Origin: an uncultured Jannaschia sp.
GTDB taxonomy: Bacteria > Pseudomonadota > Alphaproteobacteria > Rhodobacterales > Rhodobacteraceae
DNA: 64,000 bases
Direction: 5' to 3'
Assembly (NCBI GenBank): GCA_947494145.1
Contig: CANLTZ010000013.1
Span: forward strand, 62,001-126,000
A program made the position numbers and the translations under genes. The notes under the pieces were generated by a model. The model was not told where the DNA came from and searched no databases. It saw nothing but the letters and a program-made list of their open reading frames with translations. Below, in pieces: positions 51,261 through 61,587 of the stretch. Each line of letters starts with the position of its first letter. Position 1 is the first letter of the stretch.

Positions 51261-53729
51261 TTAAGCCAGGGAGCGTTCGACCTCTTCGCGCTCGAAGATC
51301 TCGATGACATCGCCTTTGCGGATGTCGTCGTAGTTTTCGAACGCCATGCCGCATTCCTGGCCGGATTGGACTTCCTTCACCTCATCCTTGAAGCGCTTGA
51401 GCGTCTTCAGCGTGCCCTCGTGGATGACCACGTTGTCGCGCAGCAGGCGCACCCCCGCGGAGCGGCGCGCGACGCCTTCGGTCATGAGACACCCGGCCAC
51501 GTTGCCGACACCGGTGACGCGGAAGGTTTCCCGGATTTCGGCGTAACCAATGAAGTTTTCCTTGATCTCGGCGGACAGAAGGCCCGAGGCCGCCTGTTTC
51601 ACGTCGTCAACGAGGTCGTAGATCACCGAGTAGTAGCGGATTTCGACGCCCTTTTGGTTGGCGGCGGCGCGGGCAGGTGCGTTGGCACGGACGTTGAAGC
51701 CGATGACAGGCGCGCCTGAGGCTTCGGCCAGCGTTATGTCCGATTCCGTGATGGCGCCGACGCCGGAATGCAGGACGCGGACGCGGACTTCGTCGTTGCC
51801 GATCTTTTCCATGGCCTGGATGATCGCTTCGGCAGACCCCTGCACGTCGGCTTTCACCAAGATCGGCAGTTCCGAGACGTTTTCATCCGCCTTCGCATTT
51901 GCCAGAAGCTGGTCCAGCGTGGTGGCAGCCCCCGCGGCGGCGCGTTTGTCCTTGGCGGCCTGTTCGCGATATTCGGCGATCTCGCGGGCCTCGGCTTCGG
52001 TCTTGACCACGTTCAACACGTCGCCCGCTTCGGGTGTACCGTTGAGGCCCAGAACCTCGACCGGCACGGAAGGCCCAGCTTCGTTCACACGCTCGCCCTG
52101 ATCATTGACCAGCGCGCGGACCTTGCCCCATTGCTCACCCACGACGAAGATATCGCCCCGGCGCAGGGTACCGTTCTGGACCAGAACGGTTGCGACGGGG
52201 CCGCGGCCCACATCAAGCTGCGCTTCGATCACGGCGCCTTGGGCGGCGCGGTCGGGGTTGGCCTTGAGTTCCAGGATTTCCGCCTGAAGCGCGATGGCCT
52301 CTAGCAATTGGTCGAGTCCCTTGCCCGTCTGGGCCGAAACCTCAACGTCTTGGACATCGCCCGACATTTCTTCCACTATCACTTCGTGTTGAAGAAGTTC
52401 GGTGCGGACACGATTGGAATCCGCTGCGGGCAAATCAATCTTGTTGATCGCCACGATCATGGGCACTTCGGCGGCCTTGGCGTGGTTAATCGCCTCGATC
52501 GTCTGGGGCATGACCGCGTCATCGGCGGCCACGACCAGCACCACGATATCCGTCACCTGCGCGCCACGGGCACGCATGGACGTGAAGGCCGCGTGGCCGG
52601 GTGTATCCAGGAAGGACAGCATCGTTCCGTTGGTTTCCACCTGATAGGCGCCGATATGCTGGGTGATGCCCCCGGCTTCGCCCGACACAACCTTGGTCTT
52701 GCGGATCGCGTCCAGAAGGGACGTTTTGCCGTGATCCACATGGCCCATGATCGTGATGACCGGGGCGCGGTCCTTCAGGTCTTCGTCGCGGTCTTCTTCG
52801 ACCTCGATGGCCTGTTCCACATCCGCTTCCGAGACGCGCTGCACCTTGTGGCCGAATTCCTCGATGATGAGTTCGGCCGTATCGGCATCGATCACCTGGT
52901 TTTGGGTGACCATCATGCCGTTTTGCATCAAGGACTTGACCACGGCGGCCACACGTTCGGTCATGCGGTTCGCCAGCTCCGAGACCACGATGGTTTCGGG
53001 CAGTTGCACCGTGCGGATAACCTTTTCCTGCGGCCCGCTATCGCCGCCGCCCCGCCGTTGGCGTTCCTGCTTGCGGCGCATGGAAGCAAGCGAACGTTGC
53101 CGCCCGCCTTCGCCACCGCGAAGGGCCTGGTTCACGGTCAACTTGCCGGAGCGACGGTCGCCGCCGCCCCGCGGCTTGCCACCATCGTCGTCGCGCTTGC
53201 GGGGGCCATCGTTGCGGCCCGGGCGCGCATCGGGGCCCAGGTTGCGCTGACGTTCGGGCTTGTCGGCCGGGGGCGCGGCGGCCACTGGCTCGGCCGGCTT
53301 TTCCTTGCCTTCGCGGGCTTCGCGCTGGCGGCGTTCGTCTTCTTCGGCGCGCTTGCGGGCGAGTTCTTCGCGTTCCTTTTCCTCCCGCTCTTTCGCCTCG
53401 ATTTCGGCGCGGCGGCGTTCGCGGGCTTCGCGGGCCTCATTTTCTTCACGTTGGCGGCGCTCGGCCTCTTCGGCTTCGCGCGCCTTCGCGGCCTGGAGCG
53501 CCTTGAGACGGCGTTCCATTTCGGCATCGGTCGTGCCGCCCTTGGCCTTGCCGCCCTGGGCGTTGACCGCTGCCGCGGATTGCGTGCCGGGCTTTGGCAC
53601 CTGCACCCGCTTGCGCTTGGTTTCCACCACGACGTTATTGGTGCGCCCGCGGGCAAAGCTCTGCTTCACCGTTCCGCTGCGTGCGCCACCCGAGAGGCCG
53701 AGGGGTTTTTTGCCGTCCTGATCGCTCAT
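51261..53729 (-). CDS. infB: Translation initiation factor IF-2
   Basis: An 822-residue GTPase that brings fMet-tRNA to the 30S ribosome. A charged Arg/Glu/Lys-rich N-terminal region (about residues 60-230) precedes the G domain with [10 protein letters not shown] (G1), [10 protein letters not shown] (G2), DTPGHAAF (G3) and NKID (G4), followed by domains II-IV with [24 protein letters not shown]. The length is usual for alphaproteobacteria. It overlaps ylxR by 4 bases and ends the rimP-nusA-ylxR-infB operon. Confidence 0.97.
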   Translation of the reverse strand: MSDQDGKKPLGLSGGARSGTVKQSFARGRTNNVVVETKRKRVQVPKPGTQSAAAVNAQGGKAKGGTTDAEMERRLKALQAAKAREAEEAERRQREENEAREARERRRAEIEAKEREEKEREELARKRAEEDERRQREAREGKEKPAEPVAAAPPADKPERQRNLGPDARPGRNDGPRKRDDDGGKPRGGGDRRSGKLTVNQALRGGEGGRQRSLASMRRKQERQRRGGGDSGPQEKVIRTVQLPETIVVSELANRMTERVAAVVKSLMQNGMMVTQNQVIDADTAELIIEEFGHKVQRVSEADVEQAIEVEEDRDEDLKDRAPVITIMGHVDHGKTSLLDAIRKTKVVSGEAGGITQHIGAYQVETNGTMLSFLDTPGHAAFTSMRARGAQVTDIVVLVVAADDAVMPQTIEAINHAKAAEVPMIVAINKIDLPAADSNRVRTELLQHEVIVEEMSGDVQDVEVSAQTGKGLDQLLEAIALQAEILELKANPDRAAQGAVIEAQLDVGRGPVATVLVQNGTLRRGDIFVVGEQWGKVRALVNDQGERVNEAGPSVPVEVLGLNGTPEAGDVLNVVKTEAEAREIAEYREQAAKDKRAAAGAATTLDQLLANAKADENVSELPILVKADVQGSAEAIIQAMEKIGNDEVRVRVLHSGVGAITESDITLAEASGAPVIGFNVRANAPARAAANQKGVEIRYYSVIYDLVDDVKQAASGLLSAEIKENFIGYAEIRETFRVTGVGNVAGCLMTEGVARRSAGVRLLRDNVVIHEGTLKTLKRFKDEVKEVQSGQECGMAFENYDDIRKGDVIEIFEREEVERSLA

Positions 53730-54355
53730 GCGTTCTTCGATTCCTTCTGGGCCGCCGATTGGCTGCCCGATTGTCTGATGCCCTGAAGCCTTGCGGCTTC
53801 CTCTACAATACGTTGCGCCAGGGTTCCAGCGGCGACGGCCGCATGGATCACCCGGTCGCGACCGAACGCCAATCCCAGCTCATCGGCTGTAAGATGTCCG
53901 ATCCACTTGCCCCCCTCGGGGGTCGAAAACTTGCCCTTGCCTCGTTCAGACCCGTCACAGGCCTGCAGGAGCACGCGCGCCTCGCCCCGGTCGAGCATGG
54001 TGCGCACTTTTTCGTAGCCTGCCACGGCTTTCCCCGCTTTGCGGGCCATGGCGATGGTGTCTTGCAGCCGCTTGAGCGCGCCCGCTTCCACCTGTTCCAC
54101 GAGATCGTCGGGGACGGAGACCTGTTTCTTCGCCCCACGCGAGAACATGGACTTCGCGACAGCCTTTTCCAAGGGCGCACGCGCAGCCGACACGTAAATA
54201 CCCCGGCCAGGCAGCTTGGCCGCCAGATCGGGGAAGATCACATCGTCGGGTCCGACGACGAATCGGATCAGGGCGGCTTTGGGGCCAGTCTCTCCGGTGA
54301 CGATGCAGCGGCGCTCGGGCTCACTGCGATCCTTTTGCCTGCCGCCGCGGGTCAG
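53726..54355 (-). CDS. ylxR: YlxR/DUF448 protein with L7Ae-like domain; non-standard start
   Basis: An RNA-binding protein of about 209 residues between nusA and infB. Residues from the frame opening ([11 protein letters not shown], then IRFVVGPDD and LPGRGIYVS) form DUF448; the second half ([40 protein letters not shown]) is an L7Ae-like fold. The conserved part begins before any ATG, GTG or TTG in frame: after the nusA stop the frame reads TCG CCC CGG ATC GTT TCC CTG ACC CGC. I mark CTG at 54355 as the provisional start. The first standard start, GTG at 54241, would lose the Arg/Cys-rich core. Confidence 0.8.
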   Translation of the reverse strand: MTRGGRQKDRSEPERRCIVTGETGPKAALIRFVVGPDDVIFPDLAAKLPGRGIYVSAARAPLEKAVAKSMFSRGAKKQVSVPDDLVEQVEAGALKRLQDTIAMARKAGKAVAGYEKVRTMLDRGEARVLLQACDGSERGKGKFSTPEGGKWIGHLTADELGLAFGRDRVIHAAVAAGTLAQRIVEEAARLQGIRQSGSQSAAQKESKNA

Positions 54356-54373
54356 GGAAACGATCCGGGGCGA

Positions 54374-55996
54374 TCACGCCCCGGCCTCCTCTGGGGCGGC
54401 TTCGCCTTCGGTTTCATCTTCGGCGGTGCCGACGACGTCTTCTGGCGTGACCCAGCCCAGCATTACGCGGGCAGTCATGATCATGTCCTGCGCCTCCTCC
54501 AGGGAAACTCCGAATGGCTCAAGTGAGCCGTCGTCCTTCGTGCGTTCACCGTTCTCAACGGTCCAGCCGCCCGCCAATTCCCAATCGGCGCAGGTGGCAA
54601 ACTCTTCAAGCGTTTTGACGCCATCTTTTGTCAGTGCTTCCAGCATCTGGGGCGTAAGGCCCTCGAAAGCCGCCAGGTCATCTTGCAGACCATTTTCGCG
54701 CGCGGCTTCCAGGGCCTTGCGGTTCTGTTCCTCAAGGTAGTCGCGGGCCCGGGCCTGAAGCTCGTTGGCGGTGTCTTCATCCACGCCGTCGATCACCAAA
54801 AGCTCATCAACTTCGACATAGGCGACTTCTTCTAGATTGGTGAACCCTTCGGAAACCAGAAGCTGGGCGAAGAATTCATCCAAGTCGAGCGTATCCATAA
54901 AGAGCTTCGTGCGCTCTTCGAATTCGGCCTGACGACGCTTGGATTCTTCTTCTTCGGTCAGGATGTCGATATCGAGCCCGGTGAGTTGCGAGGCCAGGCG
55001 CACGTTTTGACCGCGGCGCCCGATGGCCAACGAAAGCTGTTCTTCGGGCACGACGACCTCGATGCGCTCGGCCTCTTCATCCAGAACGACCTTGGTCACC
55101 TCTGCGGGTTGCAGCGCGTTCACCAGGAAGGTGGGGGCATCGTCGTTCCAGGGGATGATGTCGATCTTTTCGCCCTGAAGTTCGTTGACGACGGCCTGCA
55201 CACGGCTGCCGCGCATACCCACGCAGGCGCCCACGGGGTCAATGGAGTTGTCGTAGGAAATCACGGCAATCTTGGCGCGGCTCCCCGGGTCCCGGGCGCA
55301 GGCCTTGATCTCGATGACGCCGTCATAGATTTCCGGCACTTCCATCTTGAACAGCTCTTCCATGAATTCCGGCGCGGTGCGCGACAGGAAGATCTGCGGC
55401 CCGCGCACTTCGCGGCGCACATCCTTGATATAGACGCGGATGCGGTCACCGGGGCGGTAGCTTTCGCGCCCGATCTTGTCGTTGCGGCGCAAGACGGCTT
55501 CACCCGCGCCGATATCGACAATGATGTTGCCGTATTCTTCGCGCTTCACGAGGCCATTGATGATCTGGCCCGCGCGGTCCTTGAATTCTTCGTACTGGCG
55601 ATCCCGCTCCGCTTCGCGGACCTTCTGCAAGATGACCTGCTTGGCGGATTGTGCGGCGATGCGGCCCATATCAACGGGCGGAACCACGTCGACAATCGTA
55701 TCGCCCACTTTCGGGTCGTCCAGATAGGGGCGCGCTTGTTCGACCGTCAATTCGGCCTTTTCATTTTCGATCAACTCGTCTTCGACCACCGTGCGCACGC
55801 GGGTGAAGGTGGCGGCGCCGGTCTTGCGGTCTATGGACACGCGGATGTCCATTTCGCTGCCGTAGCGGGACTTCGCCGCCCGGGCGAGCGACTCTTCCAT
55901 CGCCTCGATCACGAGGGCCGGGTCGATCATCTTCTCACGCGCGACCGCGTCGGCGATCTGCAAGAGTTCCAGCTGGTTGGCGGATGTGATGGCCAT
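54374..55996 (-). CDS. nusA: Transcription termination/antitermination factor NusA
   Basis: A 540-residue factor that binds RNA polymerase and nascent RNA. The N-terminal domain ([38 protein letters not shown]) is followed by an S1 domain, the KH pair with [46 protein letters not shown] and [14 protein letters not shown], then two C-terminal acidic/HhH-like repeats. The acidic end ([15 protein letters not shown]) is typical of alphaproteobacteria. It lies 2 bases after the rimP stop. Confidence 0.97.
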   Translation of the reverse strand: MAITSANQLELLQIADAVAREKMIDPALVIEAMEESLARAAKSRYGSEMDIRVSIDRKTGAATFTRVRTVVEDELIENEKAELTVEQARPYLDDPKVGDTIVDVVPPVDMGRIAAQSAKQVILQKVREAERDRQYEEFKDRAGQIINGLVKREEYGNIIVDIGAGEAVLRRNDKIGRESYRPGDRIRVYIKDVRREVRGPQIFLSRTAPEFMEELFKMEVPEIYDGVIEIKACARDPGSRAKIAVISYDNSIDPVGACVGMRGSRVQAVVNELQGEKIDIIPWNDDAPTFLVNALQPAEVTKVVLDEEAERIEVVVPEEQLSLAIGRRGQNVRLASQLTGLDIDILTEEEESKRRQAEFEERTKLFMDTLDLDEFFAQLLVSEGFTNLEEVAYVEVDELLVIDGVDEDTANELQARARDYLEEQNRKALEAARENGLQDDLAAFEGLTPQMLEALTKDGVKTLEEFATCADWELAGGWTVENGERTKDDGSLEPFGVSLEEAQDMIMTARVMLGWVTPEDVVGTAEDETEGEAAPEEAGA

Positions 55997-55998
55997 TG

Positions 55999-56583
55999 TC
56001 AGTCTTCCTCACCGTCCATGACAGTCTTCACTTCGTCGAATTGGGTCTCATCGATCTGACCCTTGTCCTTGCGTGTCTTGAGCACCTCACGGATCAATTC
56101 ATCCGTCAGGATCAACTTGGCGTCGCTCAGCCAGTCGAATTCGAGCCCGATGGTGGGCGTCTCGCTGCCCTGTTCGATCTCTATGAGGATTTCGCTGCCC
56201 TCGGTTCCCATCAGCGTGCCCTTGAAGCGGCGCTGTCCGTCGATCAGTTCTGTCGTCTCGATCCGGGCATCGTAGCCTTGCCAAGTGTCGAAGTCTTTCA
56301 ACCGCGTGAGCGGGCGATCGATGCCTGGGCTGGATACTTCCAGCAGGTATTCTTCCTCAATCGGGTCTTCCACATCCAGGTTGGCCGATAGCGCGGTGCT
56401 GATGGCGGCGCAATCATCCACTTCGATGCCGCCCTCTGGCTTGTCGGCCATGACCTGCAGTGTCGCCGTCTTGCCGCCCTGCATGCGCAGGCGCACCAGT
56501 TCGAACCCCATATCTTCGATGATGGGGGTCACGATCTGGGCGAGGCGCTTGTCGAGCGCTGTCTTGGCGATGAGGTCGGACAT
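55999..56583 (-). CDS. rimP: Ribosome maturation factor RimP
   Basis: A 194-residue factor for 30S subunit assembly. The family blocks [72 protein letters not shown] and the acidic tail fit RimP. The ATG at 56583 begins the conserved part; the longer open frame upstream crosses a terminator-like hairpin. It heads the nusA-infB operon. Confidence 0.95.
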   Translation of the reverse strand: MSDLIAKTALDKRLAQIVTPIIEDMGFELVRLRMQGGKTATLQVMADKPEGGIEVDDCAAISTALSANLDVEDPIEEEYLLEVSSPGIDRPLTRLKDFDTWQGYDARIETTELIDGQRRFKGTLMGTEGSEILIEIEQGSETPTIGLEFDWLSDAKLILTDELIREVLKTRKDKGQIDETQFDEVKTVMDGEED

Positions 56584-56936
56584 GGCGTTCCGTGTTTGGT
56601 GTGGACGCGGGCACAAAAAAACGGGCCCGCGGCCCGTCGATCTTTCCCGGTGGAGACCCTGGGGCCGCCGCTGTTGCAGTGCATATAGGCAGAGGCCGGG
56701 CGGGACGCAACCCATGGATTGGCGCTGCGCTTCGGCTTGGTTCGGTCGGGCAGTGCATCCCCGGTTCTTAACCAGGACCAAAGGGGCCTAGACCCATCAC
56801 TTAGGCCTTTTTGCGAAGATGGCGAACGCATAGCGCCGACTTGGCTCAATGGCTTGCCGACTACGGTCGTCGGTCATCATTCAGTTGAGCATGGTCGCCT
56901 ATCGCCCGCTTGAAGCAGGTCATTTGGAACGTGGCC
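56584..56936. other. 353-bp non-coding region, rimP leader and I78 gene 3' side
   Basis: No gene is supported. The rimP-proximal part contains the attenuator-like element described separately. The remainder (about 56690-56936) shows no convincing promoter, tRNA or ORF. E. coli has an initiator tRNA gene upstream of rimP; none is visible here. Confidence 0.6.
56615..56668 (-). promoter_or_regulatory. Possible transcription attenuator in the rimP leader
   Basis: On the minus strand ACGGGCC-GCG-GGCCCGT (56637-56621) is a 7-bp stem followed by a run of seven T (56621-56615), 32 bases before the rimP ATG. About 25 bases upstream GCGGCCC (56668-56662) can pair instead with GGGCCGC of the left arm, which would break the terminator. 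The two structures exclude each other, as in attenuators. NusA or a ribosome could tip the balance. Only base pairing is seen. Confidence 0.5.
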
Positions 56937-57182
56937 CTAGCCACATGTCAGCGACTGAATTACCCCGTTCTCATCCACGTTGATGTTGAGCCGGGTTTCC
57001 ACAAAATCCTGCGTCAGGATCGAATCGGGACCGACAACCCGATGGTCGAGATCTGCTGGCAGTGTGATCGCGGCGATATTCGTCCCGATGAATGATGCAT
57101 AGTCCGAGGCGCCACAGGTATCTGCCGTCTCGGCCCCTTGGCAGGCCGCCAGAATCAGGATCGCTGCTGTCAGTCGCCACAT
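56937..57182 (-). CDS. I78-family peptidase-inhibitor lipoprotein
   Basis: An 81-residue protein with a leader ending LAAC, so it is a likely lipoprotein (Cys14). The mature part, TCGASDYASFIGTNIAAI, RVVGPDSILTQDF and RLNINVDENGVIQSLTCG, matches the I78 (Inh-like) family of serine peptidase inhibitors with its paired Cys residues. The ATG at 57182 has GGAGG 7 bases upstream. It may guard the periplasm from secreted proteases. Diverges from the formaldehyde dehydrogenase gene. Confidence 0.8.
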   Translation of the reverse strand: MWRLTAAILILAACQGAETADTCGASDYASFIGTNIAAITLPADLDHRVVGPDSILTQDFVETRLNINVDENGVIQSLTCG

Positions 57183-57354
57183 GAGGGTGCCTCCGTCATC
57201 GGTGTGCGTTGGCTCAAAGGTCGTTGCAGCCGGCTGGGGCCGCAACGACCAATGAAACCTGCCATGCCGCGCCGCTTCGGGCGACGCTTGTCATATTGCA
57301 ATCACCAGGCACTTCCCCCAGCGTGATAGGCAATATCGTTGAGGGGAGGAACAC

Positions 57355-58467
57355 ATGCGCACCAAGGCCGCCGTCGCTACACAAGCGGGTAAACCGCTTG
57401 AAATCATGGAAGTAAATCTCGAAGGCCCCAAAGCGGGTGAGGTCTTGGTCGAAATCAAGGCCACGGGCATTTGCCATACCGATGAGTTCACGCTGTCCGG
57501 GGCGGACCCGGAAGGGATGTTCCCCGCCATCCTGGGCCATGAAGGCGCGGGCGTTGTCGTGGATGTCGGCCCTGGGGTGACGAGCCTGAAGAAGGGCGAC
57601 CATGTCATTCCGCTCTACACGCCCGAATGCCGGGAATGCGACTACTGCCTGAACCCCAAGACCAATCTCTGCCAGTCCATCCGCTCAACCCAAGGCCAGG
57701 GCGTCATGCCCGATGGGACATCCCGATTTTCCACGCTCGATGGTGACCCGATCCTGCACTACATGGGCTGCTCGACCTTCGCTAACCACACCGTGCTGCC
57801 CGAAATTGCTCTGGCCAAGGTTCGCGAAGACGCCCCCTTCGACAAGATTTGCTATATCGGTTGCGGCGTGACCACGGGCATCGGGGCGGTCATCAATACT
57901 GCCAAGGTGGAAATCGGCAGCCGCGCCATTGTCTTCGGTCTGGGCGGCATCGGGCTCAATGTCATCCAAGGGCTGCGGCTTGCGGGCGCTGATCAGATCG
58001 TGGGCGTCGACCTGAACCCCGACAAGATACCCATGGCCGAACGCTTCGGCATGACAGACTTCGTGAACCCAACGGAAGTCGACGGTGATCTGGTGGCCCA
58101 TCTCGTGGACCTGACCGAAGGCGGTGCTGACTACACGTTCGATGCCACCGGAAATGTGGGCGTCATGCGCACGGCGCTGGAATCGGCCCATAAGGGCTGG
58201 GGCGAAAGCGTCATCATCGGCGTGGCGCCCGCGGGCGCGGAAATCGCCACGCGCCCCTTCCAGCTTGTTACTGGCCGCGTCTGGCGCGGTACGGCATTTG
58301 GCGGCGCGCGGGGCCGCACCGACGTCCCGAAAATCGTGGATTGGTACATGGACGGCAAGATCGAAATCGACCCGATGATCACCCACACCATGGGTTTAGC
58401 TGACATCAATAAAGGCTTCGACCTGATGCATGCGGGCGAAAGTATCCGCAGCGTCGTGGTCTATTGA
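57355..58467 (+). CDS. S-(hydroxymethyl)glutathione dehydrogenase (class III alcohol dehydrogenase)
   Basis: A 370-residue zinc, NAD-dependent enzyme that oxidises the glutathione adduct of formaldehyde to S-formylglutathione. Catalytic zinc ligands lie in [19 protein letters not shown] and a Cys in [13 protein letters not shown]; the structural zinc has four Cys in [17 protein letters not shown]. The [19 protein letters not shown]ossmann loop is intact. GGGGAGG lies just before the ATG. No S-formylglutathione hydrolase gene is adjacent. It fits C1 or formaldehyde detoxification. Confidence 0.93.
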   Translation: MRTKAAVATQAGKPLEIMEVNLEGPKAGEVLVEIKATGICHTDEFTLSGADPEGMFPAILGHEGAGVVVDVGPGVTSLKKGDHVIPLYTPECRECDYCLNPKTNLCQSIRSTQGQGVMPDGTSRFSTLDGDPILHYMGCSTFANHTVLPEIALAKVREDAPFDKICYIGCGVTTGIGAVINTAKVEIGSRAIVFGLGGIGLNVIQGLRLAGADQIVGVDLNPDKIPMAERFGMTDFVNPTEVDGDLVAHLVDLTEGGADYTFDATGNVGVMRTALESAHKGWGESVIIGVAPAGAEIATRPFQLVTGRVWRGTAFGGARGRTDVPKIVDWYMDGKIEIDPMITHTMGLADINKGFDLMHAGESIRSVVVY

Positions 58468-58500
58468 GCCTTCATCCTGGGACAAATACTCCACGGGGGT

Positions 58501-58521
58501 CCGGGGGTGTGAAACCCCCGG
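58501..58521 (+). terminator. Hairpin after the formaldehyde dehydrogenase gene
   Basis: CCGGGGGT and ACCCCCGG form an 8-bp stem with a 5-base loop, 33 bases after the stop. The preceding GGACAAATACTCC recalls a motif common in Rhodobacterales intergenic DNA, from memory. No T-run follows. Confidence 0.55.
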
Positions 58522-58543
58522 CGCTCTCTTGCAAGGAATTACA

Positions 58544-59245
58544 ATGCCCCAACGCGACCGGCCGCTTCTGGCCGTCTTGATCGACGCCGATAATATCCCG
58601 GCCAAGTACGCGACCCCCGTAATGAAAGAAATCGCGGGCCTGGGGGAGCCGGGCTTGCGCCGGGTCTACGGAGATTGGTCCAGCGGTCAGCTCAAGGGCT
58701 GGGCCGACAAGGTGTTGGAGTTGGGGCTCGTCGCCCATCAGGAAACGGCGAATACCAAAGGCAAGAATGCCTCCGACATTGGGCTAGTGATCAACGCGAT
58801 GGATATTCTCCATTCCGGGCGGTTCGACGGGTTCGTTCTGGTGTCGTCGGACAGCGACTTCACCCGTCTGGCCAGCCGGATCCGGGAAGAAGGTCTGGAT
58901 GTGATCGGGATTGGCGAGGGCAAGGCGCCGGAATCGCTTCGCAACGTCTGCAACCGCTTTATTCTGATTGAAAACCTGGTGGATGAGCCTGCCGCACAGA
59001 CAAGTAAGGCCGGCAAGCCCAAGCCCCAGGATGCGCTGCCGCTGATCTTGCGCGCCATGGAGCGGATGGACCAGGATGACGACTGGTACGCGCTGGGTGC
59101 GCTGGGCAGCCAGATCGTAGCCGAGATGCCCGACTTCGACACGCGCACCTATGGTCAAAAAAAGCTCAGCGGTCTGGTCGCCCAGATCAAGCGGCTCGAA
59201 ACCAAGATGGAAGGCACCCAATTGATGGTGCGACGGGTGGACTAA
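58544..59245 (+). CDS. NYN-domain protein (LabA/DUF88) with OST-HTH-like tail
   Basis: A 233-residue protein. The N-terminal PIN-like NYN nuclease fold shows AVLIDADNIPAKY, KNASDIGLVINAMDIL and VLVSSDSDFTRLASRIRE with the conserved acidic residues. The C-terminal part, about residues 160-233 (GALGSQIVAEMPDFDTRTYGQKKLSGLV), resembles an OST-HTH/LOTUS module used in RNA binding. A role in RNA cleavage is probable, but the target is unknown. AAGGAA lies about 7 bases before the ATG. Confidence 0.88.
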   Translation: MPQRDRPLLAVLIDADNIPAKYATPVMKEIAGLGEPGLRRVYGDWSSGQLKGWADKVLELGLVAHQETANTKGKNASDIGLVINAMDILHSGRFDGFVLVSSDSDFTRLASRIREEGLDVIGIGEGKAPESLRNVCNRFILIENLVDEPAAQTSKAGKPKPQDALPLILRAMERMDQDDDWYALGALGSQIVAEMPDFDTRTYGQKKLSGLVAQIKRLETKMEGTQLMVRRVD

Positions 59246-59260
59246 ACCCAAGGCGGGGCG

Positions 59261-59713
59261 TCAGTCGGACTTGTCGCTTTCGCTGAACTTCATCCGCATC
59301 CCGCGCAGCACGGGAATGGCGCTGCGGGTCTTGTCTGCCCCGATTTCGCGCACGGCCTCAGACATGATGGGCAGGATGGCGGCAAGGGCCGCTTCGCGTG
59401 CGGCGATTCCCGCTTTGGAAATGGCGATCCGCTTGCGGCGGGCATCGTCCCAATCGGGGCGGATATGAACATGCCCCGCCCATTCCAACTTGGTCAATGT
59501 GTTGGTCATGGCACCGCGGGTCAGGTGGAAGACGCGGGCCAATTCGCCGGGGGTGCGTTCTTCGGGATGTTGGGCGAGATAGTTGAGCACGACGAAATGC
59601 GACAGCTCCATCCCCTTGGGCAGCGCCCGGCTAAGCTGGCTGCGTACAAGCTGGTCTGCCGTCAGCATCTCGGAAAAGAGCGCGACCGCCAGGCGCTCTG
59701 GCTCATCGCTCAT
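59261..59713 (-). CDS. MarR-family regulator
   Basis: A 150-residue winged-helix regulator. ELARVFHLTRGAMTNTLTKLEWAGHVHIRPDWDDARRKRIAISKAGIAARE covers the recognition helix and wing. ATG at 59713, overlapping the stop of the upstream amidase gene by 4 bases, so it may be co-expressed with that amidase and grxC. Ligand and targets unknown. Confidence 0.87.
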   Translation of the reverse strand: MSDEPERLAVALFSEMLTADQLVRSQLSRALPKGMELSHFVVLNYLAQHPEERTPGELARVFHLTRGAMTNTLTKLEWAGHVHIRPDWDDARRKRIAISKAGIAAREAALAAILPIMSEAVREIGADKTRSAIPVLRGMRMKFSESDKSD

Positions 59714-60540
59714 GGCCCCTCCCACACCGATTCAGCGGTCAGCGACGGGATACGGGCGCGCGCCTGGACCACGGCATCCAGGTCGAGGTCGCAGGTGAAA
59801 GCGCCTGGTCCCGTGCCCGCATCCAGCAGCACCTCGCCCCAAGGGGCCACGACCATGGAATGGCCATGGGTCTTGCGGGACTTGCCCGTGCTGGCGGTGT
59901 GCGTCCCAGTCTGGGCGGGGGCCAGCACGTAGCAGCCAGTCTCGATGGCGCGGGCGCGCAGCAACGTCTCCCAATGGGCCGCGCCGGTGATCGGTGAAAA
60001 GGCCGATGGTACAGTCAGCACCTGCGCCCCCGCCTGCGCCAGGCTGCGATAGAGGGCGGGAAAGCGGATATCGTAGCAAATGGTCATGCCGATGGCCGCG
60101 AAGGGCGTCTGTGCCAGGGCGGCGCGGCTGCCGGGGCGATAGCCTGCAGATTCGTGGTAGGTTTCCGTCTCGGATACCGCCACATCGAACATATGGATCT
60201 TGTCGTAGCGGGCCGTGATCTCACCCTTTGGCGAAACCAGGACGGACCGGTTGGCGAAGCGACCTTGGGGGTCGGCGGTCCGAAGGGCCAGGCTGCCGAT
60301 CAGCAGCCAGATGCCATGCGTCCGTGCTTCGGCCCGCAAGGCGGCCAGCGTCTTGTCCGCCGCCTCGGGCCGCAAGGTGGCGCGCTGATGATTGCGGTCA
60401 GTCGATACGCAATTGGTCACTTCGGGCGTCAGCACGAAGCCCGCGCCCTTGGCTACAGCGTCCGCTATCAAGGCCCTTGTCTGGGGTAGATTGGCCTCAG
60501 GGTCGTCCGAGGCCGTTAACTGGATCAGCCCGACCTTCAT
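59710..60540 (-). CDS. Carbon-nitrogen hydrolase (Nit1/omega-amidase type)
   Basis: A 276-residue nitrilase-superfamily amidase. Triad: Glu40 (LTPEVTN), Lys114 (RYDKIHMFDV) and Cys155 (TICYDIRFP). The YDKIHMFDV and CYDIRFP blocks are those of Nit1/Nit2-type amidases, which hydrolyse deaminated glutathione or omega-amides, not nitriles. It overlaps grxC by 4 bases, which supports a glutathione-repair role, by inference. Unlike the nitrilase at 47600 it lacks CWEN. Confidence 0.9.
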   Translation of the reverse strand: MKVGLIQLTASDDPEANLPQTRALIADAVAKGAGFVLTPEVTNCVSTDRNHQRATLRPEAADKTLAALRAEARTHGIWLLIGSLALRTADPQGRFANRSVLVSPKGEITARYDKIHMFDVAVSETETYHESAGYRPGSRAALAQTPFAAIGMTICYDIRFPALYRSLAQAGAQVLTVPSAFSPITGAAHWETLLRARAIETGCYVLAPAQTGTHTASTGKSRKTHGHSMVVAPWGEVLLDAGTGPGAFTCDLDLDAVVQARARIPSLTAESVWEGP

Positions 60541-60797
60541 CCCGCCTGCAAAAGGGGATCGAGTTTGCCAGAGCTTTCCAGAGCGAACAGGTCATCGCAG
60601 CCGCCTACATGGGTACTGCCCACGAAGATTTGCGGCGTGGTGCGGCGGCCGTTGGCACGCTGCATCATCTCGGCCCGTTTTCCAGGTTGGCGCGCAGTGT
60701 CGTGTTCGACGATGGTCGCGCCCTTTTGCTTGAGCAGGCGAATGGCCGCCGTGCAGAAACCGCAGAGCGGCTGGGTATAGACTTCGACGGTTTGCAT
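60537..60797 (-). CDS. grxC: Glutaredoxin 3
   Basis: An 86-residue thiol-disulfide oxidoreductase with a CxxC active site (Cys12 and Cys15, LCGFC instead of the common CPYC). TTPQIFVGSTHVGGCDDL holds the cis-Pro and glutathione-binding GGCDD. It reduces glutathione mixed disulfides. It is 39 bases downstream of comF on the same strand and overlaps the amidase. Confidence 0.92.
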   Translation of the reverse strand: MQTVEVYTQPLCGFCTAAIRLLKQKGATIVEHDTARQPGKRAEMMQRANGRRTTPQIFVGSTHVGGCDDLFALESSGKLDPLLQAG

Positions 60798-60836
60798 CTG
60801 GTGGCCTCATGTCTCTTGAGACGCACATATAGGGGG

Positions 60837-61571
60837 TCAGCCGTCCTTCGCAACGCGTGCCAGGACCACGGCAGTGATGCGTCGGGCGCCACCCTGTCGC
60901 AGAACGTCGGCGCAGGCGGCCAGCGTGGCGCCAGATGTCATCACATCATCGACAAGCGCGATGTGCTTGTTCTTGACCGCCTGTTTGAGCGTGAAGGCAC
61001 CGGACACGTTGGCGAAGCGGTCCGTGACATTGCGGTGATCTTGGCTGGGGGTTTCGCGGTGCCGGGCCAGCGTTTCGGGTGCGAAGGTGCCGCCGCTGCG
61101 GCGCGCCAGGTGCTGAGCCAGCAGGGCTGCCTGGTTGTAGCGGCGCTTGAGCAACCGCCAGCGGTGGATGGGGACGGGCACAAAGACGGTATCATCGCTG
61201 AGGATGTCGCGTGCGCGGCGATGCATCCATTGGGCGGCCCCCTTGGCGAGTTCCGTCCGGTCGGAGTGTTTCAGCGCAAGGGCCATGCGTCGCCCCCCGC
61301 CGGCATAGACCAGCGCCGCGCGCCCTTCATCCCATGGGCGGGCGAGCGTCAGGCAATCGTCGCATTTCGCAATCTCGTCATCGGTGCCGGGCAGGGGTGT
61401 GCCACACAGGTTGCAGGCCGCGCCGGTGATGAAGGGCGTATCCGACCAGCAAGCGGGGCAGAGGCCCACCATGTCTTGGATGCGGTTGTCGCACATCATG
61501 CAAGTGGGCGGGTAAAGTGCATCGCGCAGGTGTCCTGCGACGGCGGTGGCCCTTTGCAACACTTGGTCCAT
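60837..61571 (-). CDS. comF: ComF-family phosphoribosyltransferase-like protein
   Basis: A 244-residue protein. The N-terminus carries zinc-ribbon pairs (CMMCDNR, CPACW, CNLC, CDDC), then a PRTase fold with the PRPP loop VALVDDVMTSGATLAAC. ComF/GntX proteins are linked to DNA uptake or DNA processing; the reaction is unknown. Its start codon is opposite that of the methyltransferase gene, so the two must have promoters inside each other. Confidence 0.9.
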   Translation of the reverse strand: MDQVLQRATAVAGHLRDALYPPTCMMCDNRIQDMVGLCPACWSDTPFITGAACNLCGTPLPGTDDEIAKCDDCLTLARPWDEGRAALVYAGGGRRMALALKHSDRTELAKGAAQWMHRRARDILSDDTVFVPVPIHRWRLLKRRYNQAALLAQHLARRSGGTFAPETLARHRETPSQDHRNVTDRFANVSGAFTLKQAVKNKHIALVDDVMTSGATLAACADVLRQGGARRITAVVLARVAKDG

Positions 61572-61587
61572 GTCCTACATCCCCATC

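Noticed and set aside
52308-53786. Plus-strand open frame of 492 codons opposite infB
   Set aside because: It lies wholly antisense to infB, and its composition (His/Gly/Phe-rich blocks) mirrors infB codons. Such shadows are expected in GC-rich genes.
56584-56936. Initiator tRNA gene before rimP, as in E. coli
   Set aside because: No GTTCGAATC-type T-arm or CCA-bearing stem is visible in this region.
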